Source of the DNA: Certhia americana
Taxonomy: Eukaryota; Chordata; Aves; Passeriformes; Certhiidae
Length of the DNA stretch: 64,000 nt
NCBI GenBank assembly: GCA_018697195.1
Contig: CM031864.1
Location: 15,133,286-15,197,285, forward strand
Reading direction: 5' to 3'
Part shown: one piece after another, positions 40,801 to 55,500 of the stretch
Layout of the letters: every line of letters begins with the position of its first letter
Numbering within the stretch: position 1 is the first letter of the stretch
Notes under the pieces: generated by a model
Told to the model about the DNA's origin: nothing
The model's input: only the letters and a program-made list of their open reading frames with translations
Databases searched by the model: none
Position numbers and translations under genes: made by a program

Positions 40801-41099
40801 GGTTTAAGGGTGAATTTAACTTTTGAGTGAACTGCAGGGCCTGTGTGCTAAATGCTGTCCAGAGATACCCCAGTTCAGCAGCAACACAATCCCCAGCATA
40901 AATCTGTTCCAAGGAAATTTGGATGCAGTGCACTGTAGAGGTTTTGCGACCAAAGAAATTGACCTCAGAAATTATGTCTTTTGCTATAATTCTGTCATTT
41001 GGTCTAGAATTAGTTAATTTTTAAAAAAATTCATTAAATGTTTTCATATTCCCGTGGCTATACCACAATCAAAGAACCTGGGCAAATCCTGAGGTAAAT

Positions 41100-41159
41100 C
41101 ATATTTTATAACCCCGAATATGTACACCTCATATTTTATAACCCTAGCCATGTACACCT
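41100..41159 (+). repeat. Two-copy 30-base tandem repeat
   Basis: Two adjacent 30-base units beginning catattttataaccc and ending tgtacacct, differing at a few central bases. It is a short local tandem duplication with no evident function. Confidence 0.9.
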
Positions 41160-44100
41160 GTGCCTACACAGGAGTCCTTACTCTTGTGAACACAAAACTA
41201 TAGACCATGGAGTTGCTAGAGAAGGTTATATGCTTCCCCAAAATGAAAGTTAAACTCTCTTGTTTAACTGCATGTTTTTGCTGATTTCTACTGATTCACT
41301 GAAGCACCAAGCTGCCAGCACAGGCAGAAGGGCTGGTGAGGCTGGTTTCATCACTCTCTCTCCTTCCAGTGCTGTTCTAAAGCCAAGAGGTCTGACAGGA
41401 ATGGTGTGGGCCTGGCTGGCCTGGGGCAGACAATGGGTTGGGTCACCTTGGGAAGGCACATTCCAACCTTATTTTTGTAACCTTCTATGAAAGAAGGTTA
41501 GAAGTCCATGCTATTATAGGAAAAATGCAACTTTTCAAAGCCAATTCTTCCTCACTTTCTTATTTTATGGCATGAAGAATTTTTCTTGAGTATTCCTAAA
41601 TTTAAACCAACTACGGTTTTTTTCAAGCACAAGATCAAAAACCCTTTTGGGGCTGTTCTAAGTTAGAAACTTTGAAACTCAGTCATTTGTCTGAAATAGA
41701 TGTTTAGCATGACATGTAACTATTCATTATTTTCATTATATGTATTTTCACTTCTTTGTTGAGACAAACACATTTGACTAAAATTGTGTGCCAAATAATT
41801 TTTTCATTATGACCCATCTATATAAGAATTTATTTTTTTTTTTTAAAGAGAAAGGATTATGGTAACTCTTCCCACACAGCATTCAAAAATCACGTGAAAT
41901 TAACAGTGCAAAAGCTGTTTAAAATGCCTTTGTCTAGAGCAAGATATCAAGAAACTAAACAAAATATACTGTTTCAAGAGAACACTTAATCAAGCATTAG
42001 AAAGAAAATTAGAAGGGAATTAGGTTCTGTAGAGTAGAGCTGAGCTGCAGATGATTCAACAGGCTCTGGTGCTAAGGGTAACAAAAGCGCTCTCTGCTGG
42101 AAAACCTGCAAGCAGCCTTTATATAGATACTTTAAAAAGAGTAAGTTTTCAAGGGGGAAGCAGTATTTCATTAACATTGCCAAAATCATGGCGTCACAGC
42201 TGCCAGAGAGACAGCTTCTTTACAAGCATCCGAGAGCCATGCACAAAGGTTCCTGAGAGAACAAGTCACCAATGGTAAACAAAACTTAGATCTTGTACAA
42301 AGATCTAAGTATTCCAGTATTCCTAACTATTAAAACAGTATGTTTTAAACTAGTCCTTGCATTACCAACATTGTAATTGCATTACAATACAACTCCAAAA
42401 CATTTCAGACAATATATAAGCTCTTAATCTCACAAAATACAATTTTATCATTCCTAAGGAAGGGACTACCACAGAAAGTGATATATTTCTAGATCAGAAG
42501 CCTAACAGAAAAATTTTTGTGTGTGTGTAAAAAAACCCCTTCTTTAGGTCTTCATTAAGTAGTAGTGATCCTTTCTGTAACAGAAGTGAAATTAGTCTAT
42601 GACATTACCCAGCCTGGTTCCTCAAAACATCCCTCACCAGCCTGTGTTGGAGAGACTGCTTTATTAACAAAACTGAACCATGTTCTGCTTCCAAGAAAAA
42701 GACTCCTTGATGACTTTTGCTGTGAGCCTGCGTCTGGTGGGGTTGTTATTTGTTTGGTGGTTTGGTTTGAGGAGAGTGTGTTAATCCTCCCCTGAGAAGT
42801 GCTGTGGTTTAGGTCTAAGTCCCCATTACACTTTCCCGGGGTTGCCCTGTATTAATCCTGTATCTGTTTTCGTATCAGTCCATCTGCAGCAAGAAACATA
42901 TGGTGGGAGAAGTTATGGGAAAGGATGGAAAATCAGGGTTTGCTCCAAAGAAGTTTTGTTAAAAGACAAGAAAATACAGAGTTCTTGTGCTGCTGCTTAC
43001 AGCTAAAGCAAAGCAAATGTCTTCGTCTTCTGAAGCTACCAAGACTAAAGCATTCTAAAGATGAAGACCACTTCACCTTCTAAATGAAGAGCCCTGATAA
43101 AATTATTTGATAAGGACTAAAAATGCTTATCTCCATTCATTGAATTCATTGCATTCTTCCGTCAATCCAGCTCAGCAGGTACTGGCTTCCCTGAAAATTC
43201 CTGATTTTTTCAGAAATGCCCTGAAGAAAACAGTTCAAAGGAACCAACAGCACCAACCCATTCCAATCTCTGCTGTGACTCTGCCTTCCAGCCCCACCAA
43301 TCTTTGCACATTTCTAACAGTGACACAAATTCTGTGGCCTCCTCTGAGGATGATGATGTTCCATTTGGTCTGTGATACTCTCAGCATAAAGAACTAGCTC
43401 ACTGCAATCTTCATCCCTCCGTTATTCCTGCTATTTCTTGGTTCCTAATTATATGACTTTTAAACTCTTAGAAAGCAGCCCCCTGCTACTAACATGTTTG
43501 TCTCAGAACAGAACTACTCCCTGAGATTCCTACGTCTCACAGGAAGCCTCCTGTGCAATGAAAACACAGTATTTCTTTTCAGTATTTTTCTGTATTCTGC
43601 CAAACTGTTGTACAGAAATCCTGCTTTTGCTTCAGAGACATTCTGAGACAGCCACAGCCTGCCCAGCTAATCACTGCCTCTTGCTACATCATTTGTTGAA
43701 CTTCAGCTCAGTCAGTGCAGCCAGTAAACGCCTTTGGCTGTAATGGAATCAGATTTCTTAGCAAGGTGCCTCTATTTGCTCAAGGGTTTTCTAATCACAT
43801 CTTATGCTAGTGTTTTTGAGAATTCTTTTCCTCTGTAACATTTGCCCTCCTGTGAACTACAGAGGGGTTAGCATCTCCTTCCAAGCATGCCTGGACAGCC
43901 ATTCCCAGTCAGCTGCTGCAACAGCAACTGGCCTGTCAGCAAGCTCATGTCTGGAGGGCACTGGTACCACCATGCTTATGCCCAGCCCTGAGGGTCCTGG
44001 GATTTGTCCAACTATTGGGAAAACAACCTTTCAGATTTTTCCACTCTAACAAGGAATTGTGGGTGTCCTTAAACAACATTTCTCAAAATGGAAATGCTGC

Positions 44101-45464
44101 ACAACTGTAGCCATTGCCAGGGTCCTTTTCAATTGGCACGACCATTTATCCTACCAGAACACACAGTTCAGCTGTAATCATCTTCCATGCTTTTAAGACA
44201 GTCCTGCACTGTTCTCACATCCAATCCACACCCAAAACAAAAGCACAAACATTTGTGACCAGTGGCCAAAGGGGTTTGGATAAAATCAGCAAGCTAACAC
44301 ATAAACAGGAACAAGAACCTTTCAAGCCTGAAAAGAAAATCCAAATTGTATTGTGCTGGTGACTGAAAGCATTGCATCTTTTTGTCCTGATTCTGCCTTG
44401 ATTCTAAGATTAGCAAGCTGGCAAACAAACTTCCTGTCACTAGACTGAGCCAGCACTACACAGCTTCCCTTTCTTTCCAATGATTAAAAACCTCTTCCTG
44501 TGCTGACTCCAGATTCACAATAAATTACTCTTCATGGAACACACCACATTTCTCTGGATTTACTTTCATATTGGCAGCACTAAACTCATCACAAACTCTT
44601 TGTAAATGAACCCATGCTTCAAGCAGCACAGTAACAGAGGGATGCTTTGCCACAACCTCCCTGTCAGCTCTTACAGGAAGGAACACTGCCTGCCATTACC
44701 CTCAACAGCTGTATTTTTATACTGATGTGAATTCTCCTTTCCCAGATCCTGCATCTCTTGGAAAGCCAAACACTGCCACTGCTACTGTGCCAGCATCTGA
44801 AGCAACACAATGTGCTCACTGCAAATTAATTGCCTTCCAGACACTGTTTTTCTGATTTTGACAAATTTTTAAGAGAATTTCCTCAAATCAAACCTGAATG
44901 CATTTTTCTGCCTTTTTTTTTCCTATTACACAGAATGATTGTAATAAAATTTGATTCATCATAGAAACAGTATAATGATGAATTAATAGAGCACTAATTT
45001 TCAGAGGCAATCTTCCCCATTTGTCAGCAGGTATGTATGTTTACTGTCACTGTCTGCACTAGGACAATCCAGGATAAACTGTTCTTTTGAGATTTTTCTG
45101 AACATCTGAGCTATCAGTTTAAGCTTAGTTGTTGTTCACTCACGTTTCACGGAGTCTGATGTGTCGAGAAATTTTCATTATTAGCTGCCCAAACCTGAAG
45201 AAAACCTCTAAGTCTGTTCCTGGAAGTCTTTTGAGTTGCTTCAGAAGCTGCAGCATTGTGCCACTTCTCTCATCATCTCTTTCCGAAGATGATGCACTGA
45301 AGCATCTCTACCAAAAAATCTTCCAGCTACAAAACCAATCTACTCAGATAATTCAGCTTCACAGGCTCTCACAGCCTTGTTTCAGATGTCTTACTTTAGC
45401 AAAAGGCAAAGAGTTGTCTGTGTCATTTCTCCTGAACAGGAAAGCTGCCATGGTCACTGCTTAC

Positions 45465-45817
45465 CATGAAGATTCCCTCAACCTGAACAAGTTGTTCTTC
45501 TCCCAGGTTAGACATGCTGCTCTTCTCCTTGGAAAGTGAGTATCAGATGGTGTTAACTTCAAGAACACTGGCTACTACGTATATCATATGGTCTGAAAAC
45601 AAAAGGAGCAATTGGCACCCTAACTTCCTGAGCTGCCTTGTGGAACAGCAGTAAAAAAATAAATGGAAAAAACCCTCCTTGGTCACAGCAGTTATGGGAA
45701 TGCATCCTGTTTCCAGAGCTGGTGACACTCACCTTCAGCTGTAGGTAGCATCTTCAAGGAGCACTGCAGTAACAGAACTACTGTAAGACTCAAAAACACA
45801 GAGTACTTTGAGAAACC
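45465..45817 (-). other. Exon-like blocks of unknown nature
   Basis: Two minus-strand blocks with strong splice consensus at both ends. Block 1 (45,733-45,817) runs from an acceptor ctctctgtag to a donor CTGAAG/GTGAGT and is open for 28 codons, with a hydrophobic run KYSVFLSLTVVLLLQC. Block 2 (45,465-45,592) runs from tgttttcag to TTCATG/GTAAGC but has a stop after DHMIYVVASVLEVNTI in the joining frame. I recognise no protein. They may be lncRNA exons, a decayed gene or chance. Confidence 0.25.
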
Positions 45818-46877
45818 CTACAGAGAGCTGGCACTCCTTAAGCTTATCCCTCACGCTGGAGCTTGCTGGGACAGTGTCTGGTATCTGGATTTGTGCTATG
45901 AAAGATGGGCACAGGGAACCCTCAGCTGTGTCAAGTACCATCTTCTGAATTGTTTCCAGACTAATGGCACAGAAGGGGGGGAATACATCATAGAGTTGGC
46001 CCCACAGCCTGTGAAACTGGAAAGGAGCAGTTGCAGAGTCTGCAGGTAGACAAGGATCCAGAGAAAGCATTATCACACTGCCAAGGCTAGAATTGTTTAA
46101 CTTCTTAAAAACTTCACAGATTCACTAAAAATGAATATACTTTCTATATACTGAAATATAGAAATCTCTTAAAATCCCTTAAAAAATATTAACATCATAT
46201 AAGCACATATGTACACAGAACCTGTTCTGCCAAAGTAAAGCTACTCCAAGACAGAAGGAAAATAGAAAACACAAATTTTTACATTAAAAATTTAATTACA
46301 TGAACCTCTATTAGTAGGCACTAATCTCACTGCAGATTTTCTAAGGCACAGAATCTTTATCTGAAAATATACAGCAACCTTTTCTCCAATCCAATACAAG
46401 CTGGTACCTGCTGGTGCCTTGTCATATACAGACCCAAAAACCCATTCAGCAGCACACCACAAATGCAACATATACTGACTAGCACTTTGAGAAGACTACC
46501 AATTGTTTGTACTGAAATAAACACAACTTCGCAGCAAAGACTATCACAGCTTTGTCATAATTTTTGTCCATATAAATATGTTGATTCTATTTTCTATTTC
46601 AGGAAGAATACATTACATGCTTCAATTCTCCCTCCATCAGTTAGTCTCATGTTTCACTGATGAAGATCCAATAACATCAAAATAATTATAAAATACTAAA
46701 CTCCATTTTTAGGTCCATGTTTTTCAGTTTGTAGTTGTGTATTTATTTAAACAAAAAAAGCCCTGAGGAATCTGTTAAGTCACACATCAGTGAATGACAT
46801 ATAAATACAGAATTCATTACTCCTATTCACCAAGCATGCAATGCAATACCTATACCACAGATATTTTCAAATGTAGT

Positions 46878-46883
46878 TTTATT
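46878..46883 (-). terminator. C1orf52: C1orf52 polyadenylation signal (AATAAA)
   Basis: AATAAA on the minus strand, about 460 bases past the C1orf52 stop, in the context CTGGAATAAAACTAC with a TG-containing downstream stretch. Another AATAAA lies about 140 bases further on, so alternative ends are possible. Confidence 0.55.
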
Positions 46884-47339
46884 CCAGAGACTATTTGCGG
46901 TCTATACATAAATTTAAAAACAACATTATATGAACATGTCACAGACCAGTACCTAAAAAATCTTTAGTATATACTCCTTTATAAAAGGTTTTGACACAAT
47001 GGAAAAGTCAGTCCAGAAAAACGCAGGTTACCAGGTTTCTTGATAAACAAAACTCTGTGAAGCCCTGTAACCTGCACGAGCACAAGTATCCATGGCAATG
47101 GATCTCTCTTCTAAACCCTTGTTTCAAATAAACAGGTTTAAATTTTGTTCAGTAAACAAGTTCTACCACATCACTGTCCATTTAACTTTGTGCTTTCCAA
47201 AAGGCAAGCATACTACAGAAATAAAATTCCCTACCCAATACGAGAGAGAAATGCAGTAAACACGTATTTGTTTCCCATTCCAGCAGAGGAATCCAAGTTC
47301 CTTGAGATCCTCATTGTGTCTAAATCCAAAACACCCTGC

Positions 47340-49384
<2,045 letters not shown>

Positions 49385-49579
49385 CTAATGTCTGACCGCA
49401 GGCTCACCTAGGGCAGACACAGCGCTGATCATCACCTGTCCAGGAGGTATCTTTACCAAAAAAGATTTTTCGAATTTGTTGGACAAGGTTTGTGCTAGAC
49501 CTCCCTTGTTATTGACTTACAGATGCATTACTGCATCAGCTAAAATACTGGTGCTGTTCAAACGGGATGAAGCAGTCAG

Positions 49580-49803
49580 GGCAGGTTTAGGTTGGCTGTC
49601 AGGAGAAGTCCCTTCTCCCAGAGGGTGGCTGGGCACTGGAAGAGCTCCCCAGGGCAGTGGGAGAACCAGCCTGGCAGGTTAAAGAAGTGTTTGGACAGTC
49701 CTCTCAGGGATGTGACTCTTGGGGTGTCCTGTGCAGGGCTGGGAATTGGACTTGAGGGTCTTCATAAGTCCCTTCCAACTCAGCGTATTTTATGATTCTA
49801 TGT
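49580..49803 (+). repeat. CR1 LINE 3' end
   Basis: A clear CR1 tail: ttaggttggctgtcaggag, then gggcactggaagagctcccc, then cttgagggtcttcataag, cccttccaactcagcg, ending in ttatgattctatgttc. 5'-truncated, as CR1 copies normally are. It lies in the spacer between BCL10 and C1orf52, antisense to both. Confidence 0.88.
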
Positions 49804-50478
49804 TCATTTTATTTATACTACCAAGAGTGGGATAAGATCTGAGAAAGGGGTTTTGGTTATACTATGATCAATTCCTTTACTGTAAAGATACTAAACCATA
49901 TCCAGCTGATCTCATAATTATGATCATTATTTTGAAGTAAGCTCTATACACAAAGTACAATGAAAACAACTACTGAAGTGAGACACCACAGTCCCTACAG
50001 CATTTGCAAATCTTTTTTTGAGTCATGCTTCTCAGCACTCAAAGCTTTTGTTTCTCCCCTGCTATTAATAAAACCAAAAATCTTAATTTAAGAATGAAAT
50101 CAAGATATGCGTGGCTGGAAGGAACTCTTCTCACATCTGTAGGAAGTTAAGCAATAGAGTCATTTGAAAAAAAGCAAGAATCAGGTTAGTAATAGTAGTC
50201 ACGAACTGCAGAAACTACTTAAGCAGCAGAGCTCTTGATTTCTCATGCATGTTTTCCTTGCAGACTGCTCTTGAGTGCAGTCCTACAGGCACAGGCGTTT
50301 CACATTAAGTCAGTCTTTCCACTAAAGACAAACCTCTCTAAAAAGACAAGGAGAATAAAAGCCTCCTGCACACGCAAAACCAAAACCACACATCAAGGTA
50401 ACAGCATGAACTGCTCTTGCAACCTATACATTTTTAAAATGAGAAGCAGACAGAAAAACAGGTGATTATACAAAAGAA
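49804..50478. other. BCL10-C1orf52 spacer
   Basis: AT-rich sequence between the CR1 tail and the putative BCL10 polyadenylation signal. I see no gene in it. Confidence 0.7.
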
Positions 50479-50484
50479 TTTATT
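50479..50484 (-). terminator. BCL10: BCL10 polyadenylation signal (AATAAA)
   Basis: AATAAA on the minus strand with a T-rich and TG-rich stretch (cctgtttttctgtctgc) about 20 bases further. It implies a 3' UTR of roughly 1.7 kb (50,460-52,209), a plausible length for BCL10. Confidence 0.6.
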
Positions 50485-52209
50485 CCAAAGGTTGTGATAA
50501 AAATATGTTTTAAAAATGCAAGTTATAAACATTTGGTAAGAGTATACATTCACTCAAGGTCTCAGGTTCGTAGGCTCCCTGGGAGTGGTCCCTGCAGGGT
50601 TGGCTCCCTGCAGGCTGCACTCTGCATGGCAGGATGGGGAGCAGCAAGGCAGCTTCCACCCTGAGCTGATATATTTTCTCCCTTAAGGCCAACCCTGCTC
50701 ATGCTCTTCTCTTTGCAAGAACACAGGAAGGGACTCAAACCTAAGCACAGCTCTTTAAGTGGTTACAGCAGGCATTTAGACAAATCACTTTTTAGATATC
50801 CCGAGAATGTACAACTACAATTCAAGTTAATGGAAGAGAGAGAGATCATCCTATCCTTATTTTCATGTTAAAGAGCAAAGTTTGGCTTGCATATTTAGGC
50901 ACTTAATTTCCAGAGTGCCATCTAATCGAAGCAGTTTCACTGAAAAGCATTTTCACTGTATGGGCAGTCTATGACTGTAGATGTAGACAAGAAAAATAAG
51001 GATTTTTATAAACACATCTTTCTCACATGTAAGATGTTCATATACTCAGGATGGAGTGTAGCTGAACATTGCATTTTATTTTAATCTACTTCCCAAACCA
51101 GAATAATAACGAAAAACAATTTATAGAGACTATACTGAGGTCCTGCAGGTGGCCTGTCTTCACAAAAGGAGAACAGTTTAGTAACATTACCCAGGTGTGC
51201 ATTGGAATGGCATTACATGGCTAAACACAGTATGAGAGCCAAAATAACTTAGGGCCTCAAATACAAACCTGCCCTTTGATATACTGAAAACATCCCATCA
51301 CTCTAAAGTGTAGTACTGCAGAACACAACTGTACACATTACAAATTAAGAATCCACCAGGTCACTTTGAAATGGTTATAGGCACCTGCACAAAAGGTAGG
51401 CTACAATTCCAGTATGAGAGGAATACAGTATGTTACATGGTGGCAAGAAATGAGAACCTTCCCATGTTGAAAGAGTTTAAAACGTTTAATTCTTTACAAT
51501 TTGAAATGTAAACCTGTCTATCTGCTTTGAAGAGGAGGTCTTTGAAGTGCCATATTTCCAAGAGTCCTTCAGGTATGGGTACTTTCTTGTCACACAACTT
51601 CTCCTCCCCTTCCCTTGTGGGACAAAGCATACAAGCTTTGTTCCTTAATAGCATCCTACAATCATGTTTTCTTACAGCTCTCATGATGCTATTAGAGCAG
51701 TTTACGTTCCTTTTCCAGTACTAAAGCGAATTTATATTTAAAGTGCATCTCAAATCAGAAATCTTATACAAGAAGAATATGCTGAGCCTGCGGAAGGGTA
51801 TTTGTGATGTACTGATTACTTTTGATTTACCAGTAGGACAAAGTTCACACAAGGGAGAGACCCCATGCAAATAAGCCCAGATTTGGCCAGATTTGTGAGG
51901 TTTTTTGCAAATGGAGCAGGACACAGGTACACGGAGAGCAGAATTTATGCTAGTGAGAAACATTTAACTTGGTAAATGAGCTAAAGCTTTTTGGTAAACC
52001 ACAATATTTTGAAAAAATCTCCCTAAAGAACAAAACAGACAAAAAAAGTCAAGCAGCTCCAGCATCACACAATTACAAAATTAAAACAGAAATTGCATAG
52101 ATTATTTCCTCCAATTTTTCTAACAGTTTGAAAACACTTTTTTTAGCTTTTATGAGATATCATACAAAGTTTCAGTACCATTCAGACGAACAGATAAAAG
52201 TCACTGTGT
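50485..52209 (-). other. BCL10: Putative BCL10 3' UTR
   Basis: Sequence between the BCL10 stop and the polyadenylation signal. It includes an 83-codon minus-strand frame at 51,433-51,684 with no recognised domain, which I treat as untranslated. Confidence 0.55.
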
Positions 52210-52577
52210 TCACTGTGGCTGAACAGAACGTGATCTTAAAGGCAGAAAGCAATTGTCACTTGAACTAGTACATGGCTCTTGCTGGTCTGACTGGAGCTCT
52301 GGGGGCAGTGGGGGTGCACCAGGGTCTCCAGGCCCTGGGAGGGTGACTGAGAAAACACTGCACTGTGAATTTCCCATCTCTGCAATTGGTAAATTCATTG
52401 AATGAAGAGAGACAGCAGACACAAATGCAGCAGTGCTATAATCTTCTTCTGGGTGATGTATCTGGGTAGATTCTTTGTCTTTTGATTTATCCAAAAAATT
52501 TGATTCATCAGAAAATGATCTAGAAAGATTATTTGTTCCTTCATACAGTGAGGTCATACAGGTGCTGCAGCTTAAAC
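52210..52577 (-). CDS. BCL10: BCL10 exon 3 (Ser/Thr-rich C-terminal part)
   Basis: Acceptor tttgtcttag before GT TTA AGC; 121 residues and TGA. NNLSRSFSDESNF corresponds to the human phosphoserine region, and PGDPGAPPLPPEL is nearly identical to the human segment. The part between is poorly conserved. Confidence 0.95.
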
Positions 52578-55500
52578 CTAAGACAAAAAAACCAGATACT
52601 GGATTAAATTACAGTATAGGAACATCTTAGAACTGTGCTCAGTAAGACTGTCAAAAATCAGTTGTCTGTATTTTTAACAGACTAACCCTTCATCTTACCT
52701 GTGACACCCAGAACTGACAAATTAAAGAACAAACATGCAGGTTATCTAGGCTGACGTGAATGGTTTCTCTGTACTCAGTACTGGATAGTACTTGACAAAG
52801 ATGCACCATAACTTAAAGTACATTTTAGAAAGTCACTTTAGCCCTTCGGCCCAGTCTTTTTAAGGTTTTTCTCACTGTGTTCTTCAAACTTTTAGGAGCT
52901 TCACCTGATGGTTCTGCTCCAAAGTGGACAGCATTTGAAGGCTATTTTACCTGAAGCCAGAGAAAACCTCAGGCCCTTCATCTCTACAGTTAAAATGTAC
53001 TTCTCCCTTCTTTATTTGCCTTTTGATGGGTGTGGAGGGGGAAGTAATGCTTTTGGCATAGAAAGCCTATACTTTGTTCCTCTGCCTTAAAATATGAGTA
53101 CCCATAGTCACTTCAAGGTTTGGGTGTCAACAAAACCCCTAAGCCTGTATGGAAAAACACACACATGTATTTACAGTGCCTACTTTTAAGCTGTGGCATT
53201 GAAGGCATACAGGGGAACTCCCCTCAAGCTGCATTTGCTAGCATGTGTTCTGCTGAGGCAGAAAGTTTAACTAAACCAGAGCATCCTGCCACTGCAGGCA
53301 ATAGCCTGAAGAGAAATGCAAGATAACCAGCTGTTTTTGAAAAGCAAAACTGAAATTTGAAGACAGATTTATCATTAAATTATGACATCATAACAACACA
53401 ATAGGGTTGGTTTTGCAACTTGTTATTATTATTACGTTATTTACGATCTTCAGACAGTAAAAATTTAAAGGCAGGATACATGCACTAGGATCTTAAACAC
53501 AAACTGGTCATATTTCCAAACATGTTGTTCCAAATACCAGCAGAAGACTTTAGCTTTGGGTTTTAATTTTTCAGACCCTCAAAATAAAACCAATGTATTA
53601 CACAACATTATTAAAAAATTGTTACCTTTAAGAGCTTCAAGCTTTTCATTTTTGACTTTCAACACTACATCAGTTATCTTTTCTAACAGGAAATTTTGTG
53701 TTCTTTCTCTTCTGATAGATTCAATCAAAGTATCTAGTCCCTTTGGATTTTCTGCTAAGTAGTCCAATAACTTCCCAGTTTTTTTCCTACTTGAAGATCG
53801 AGCAGAAATTTCTTCTGTGTCCTCCCTAGTGAGTATTTTCTTAGAACGTAGGTAATCAAAGTGTCTCTCAGCTATGATTTTATCACACAGGTAAGGGCGC
53901 ATCCTTTCTAAAGCCTGAAAAACAGAACAAACTAGTATTAGCCAACATTTCAAATAATTTAGAAGCCTGTAGTTGGAACCTATAGGATTTTGATACCGGT
54001 TAGCAAAAGATTTAAGGCTGCTGCTGTGTTACTTAGTTGAGATATTTCTTAGTGTAAAAAACTGTTGCCTAATTATCGCTTTCATTAACTCTTTGACTGG
54101 ACTCAGGAGTTCCAATGCTTGTCAAGAAACAAAGTGACTACTTATAGAAAATGTGATTACATAAGGTCTGAGGTTAGCACATTTCAAAACAGTCAAGTAA
54201 AAATGAAATCATACCAAACAGCACCTACTCACTTTGTCTACAGATATACCCATTTTCACTGATCATCTGATTGCCACATTTCCATACTGTTGTATCCTTG
54301 AGGCACAACTCCAAAATACTGCAGTTATTGATGTTTTCTGTACATTGAGCAAAAGCAGTCTCAGAGCAACAGCATGAATACACTCACAGTTCAAAAGGTT
54401 TGTAAATATACCCCACTATTGACAAATTACTGGCATCCAAAATATGAGCACTTTCATCCATAAATGCACGTACTCTCAACATTAGAGGCTGCTCTTTGTC
54501 TTTTGCAACCCTACTCTCCATTGTATGAGCGATTTCATATGGCTCAACCTCATCCTTCTCAACTGCAAGACTCCAAACTTTATAAGTCCTCCTCAAGACA
54601 AGCTTGCCTAGACCAAGGTGTCCTTGCCAGTTTCAGCTTCCTGAGGTGTGCTGTCCTCTGTCACACCCAGTGCTTCTGCTAACTCAGCACCCTGGCTTGC
54701 AGAGATCCCATCCAAGTTCCCTGAACAGCCCTGAGAGAGCCGAGTGAATTTACACTGAACCACCACACTGGATTGCAAAGCCACAACATTTATCATCTGA
54801 GTGCAGAAGCTCTAAAGTCAGATTTATGGGACTGCATTTTGATGATAAAATGAATCCTATTTGTTTCTACCTAAGGTTTCCATCCTTTCTCCTCCAAGTA
54901 CTGTGGGAAACCTCTAAGACTAAGGGCTGAAGTGACAATCATGCAGCCACTGACCCAGACCAGCATACTTGTCATGTTATACCTATGTTGTCTGACTCAA
55001 GCAGTTTTTATCCTTTTTTGGTGTAACTACCCAATGCCACCCACTGCAGTATTAGCCTGTGGTTCCACAGAAACGAGTACTAGCTTGAAAAATATGTCTC
55101 ATAGAACTATGACAAAACACTTAAAGGAAATCACTTAAGCATAAAGCTAGAAAGAAACAAAAACCAAACTGCAAGGAGTCTTCACTGTACTTCAAAAAAA
55201 CATAACACCCCCCCAATGAGACAAACATAAGACACTGTAAATTACAAACAGAACCATGAATAAATAAGTTATAAACTGAGATTTTTTCCTTTAAATTAAA
55301 CAACTAAAAAAAATCACTTGTTGAGGTTGGTTAGCACATTGCTTCCCAGTCTCACAAGGAGTTAAATTAATCCAACATGAATGAGGATGAAGTCTTCCCT
55401 CAGATTGCAGACAGCAGTGAATAACATAGGGGGAAACCCAGAAAAATATAGAACAAAAACCTTCAATTAAAAAAAGTCAAAGTATACTTAAGGGAGATAT

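Larger units (their letters stand above)
30466..46877. other. SYDE2-C1orf52 intergenic region
   Basis: 16.4 kb of mostly AT-rich DNA between the SYDE2 promoter region and the end of C1orf52. I find no protein gene I can name. Items inside: a two-stop open stretch at 32.6-33.2 kb, a 20-base palindrome at 34,800, a 30-base direct repeat at 41,100 and splice-site-flanked blocks at 45.5-45.8 kb. The remaining ORFs are short and look like chance frames. Confidence 0.75.

Noticed and set aside
41330..41480. Possible further CR1 fragment
   Set aside because: Only weak resemblance (gaaggcacattccaacc) without the diagnostic 3' end, so not listed as a repeat.
45129..45539. 136-codon plus-strand ORF opposite the exon-like blocks
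   Set aside because: Begins at a non-ATG codon in the given frame, has no recognisable domain and no supporting splice or promoter signals.
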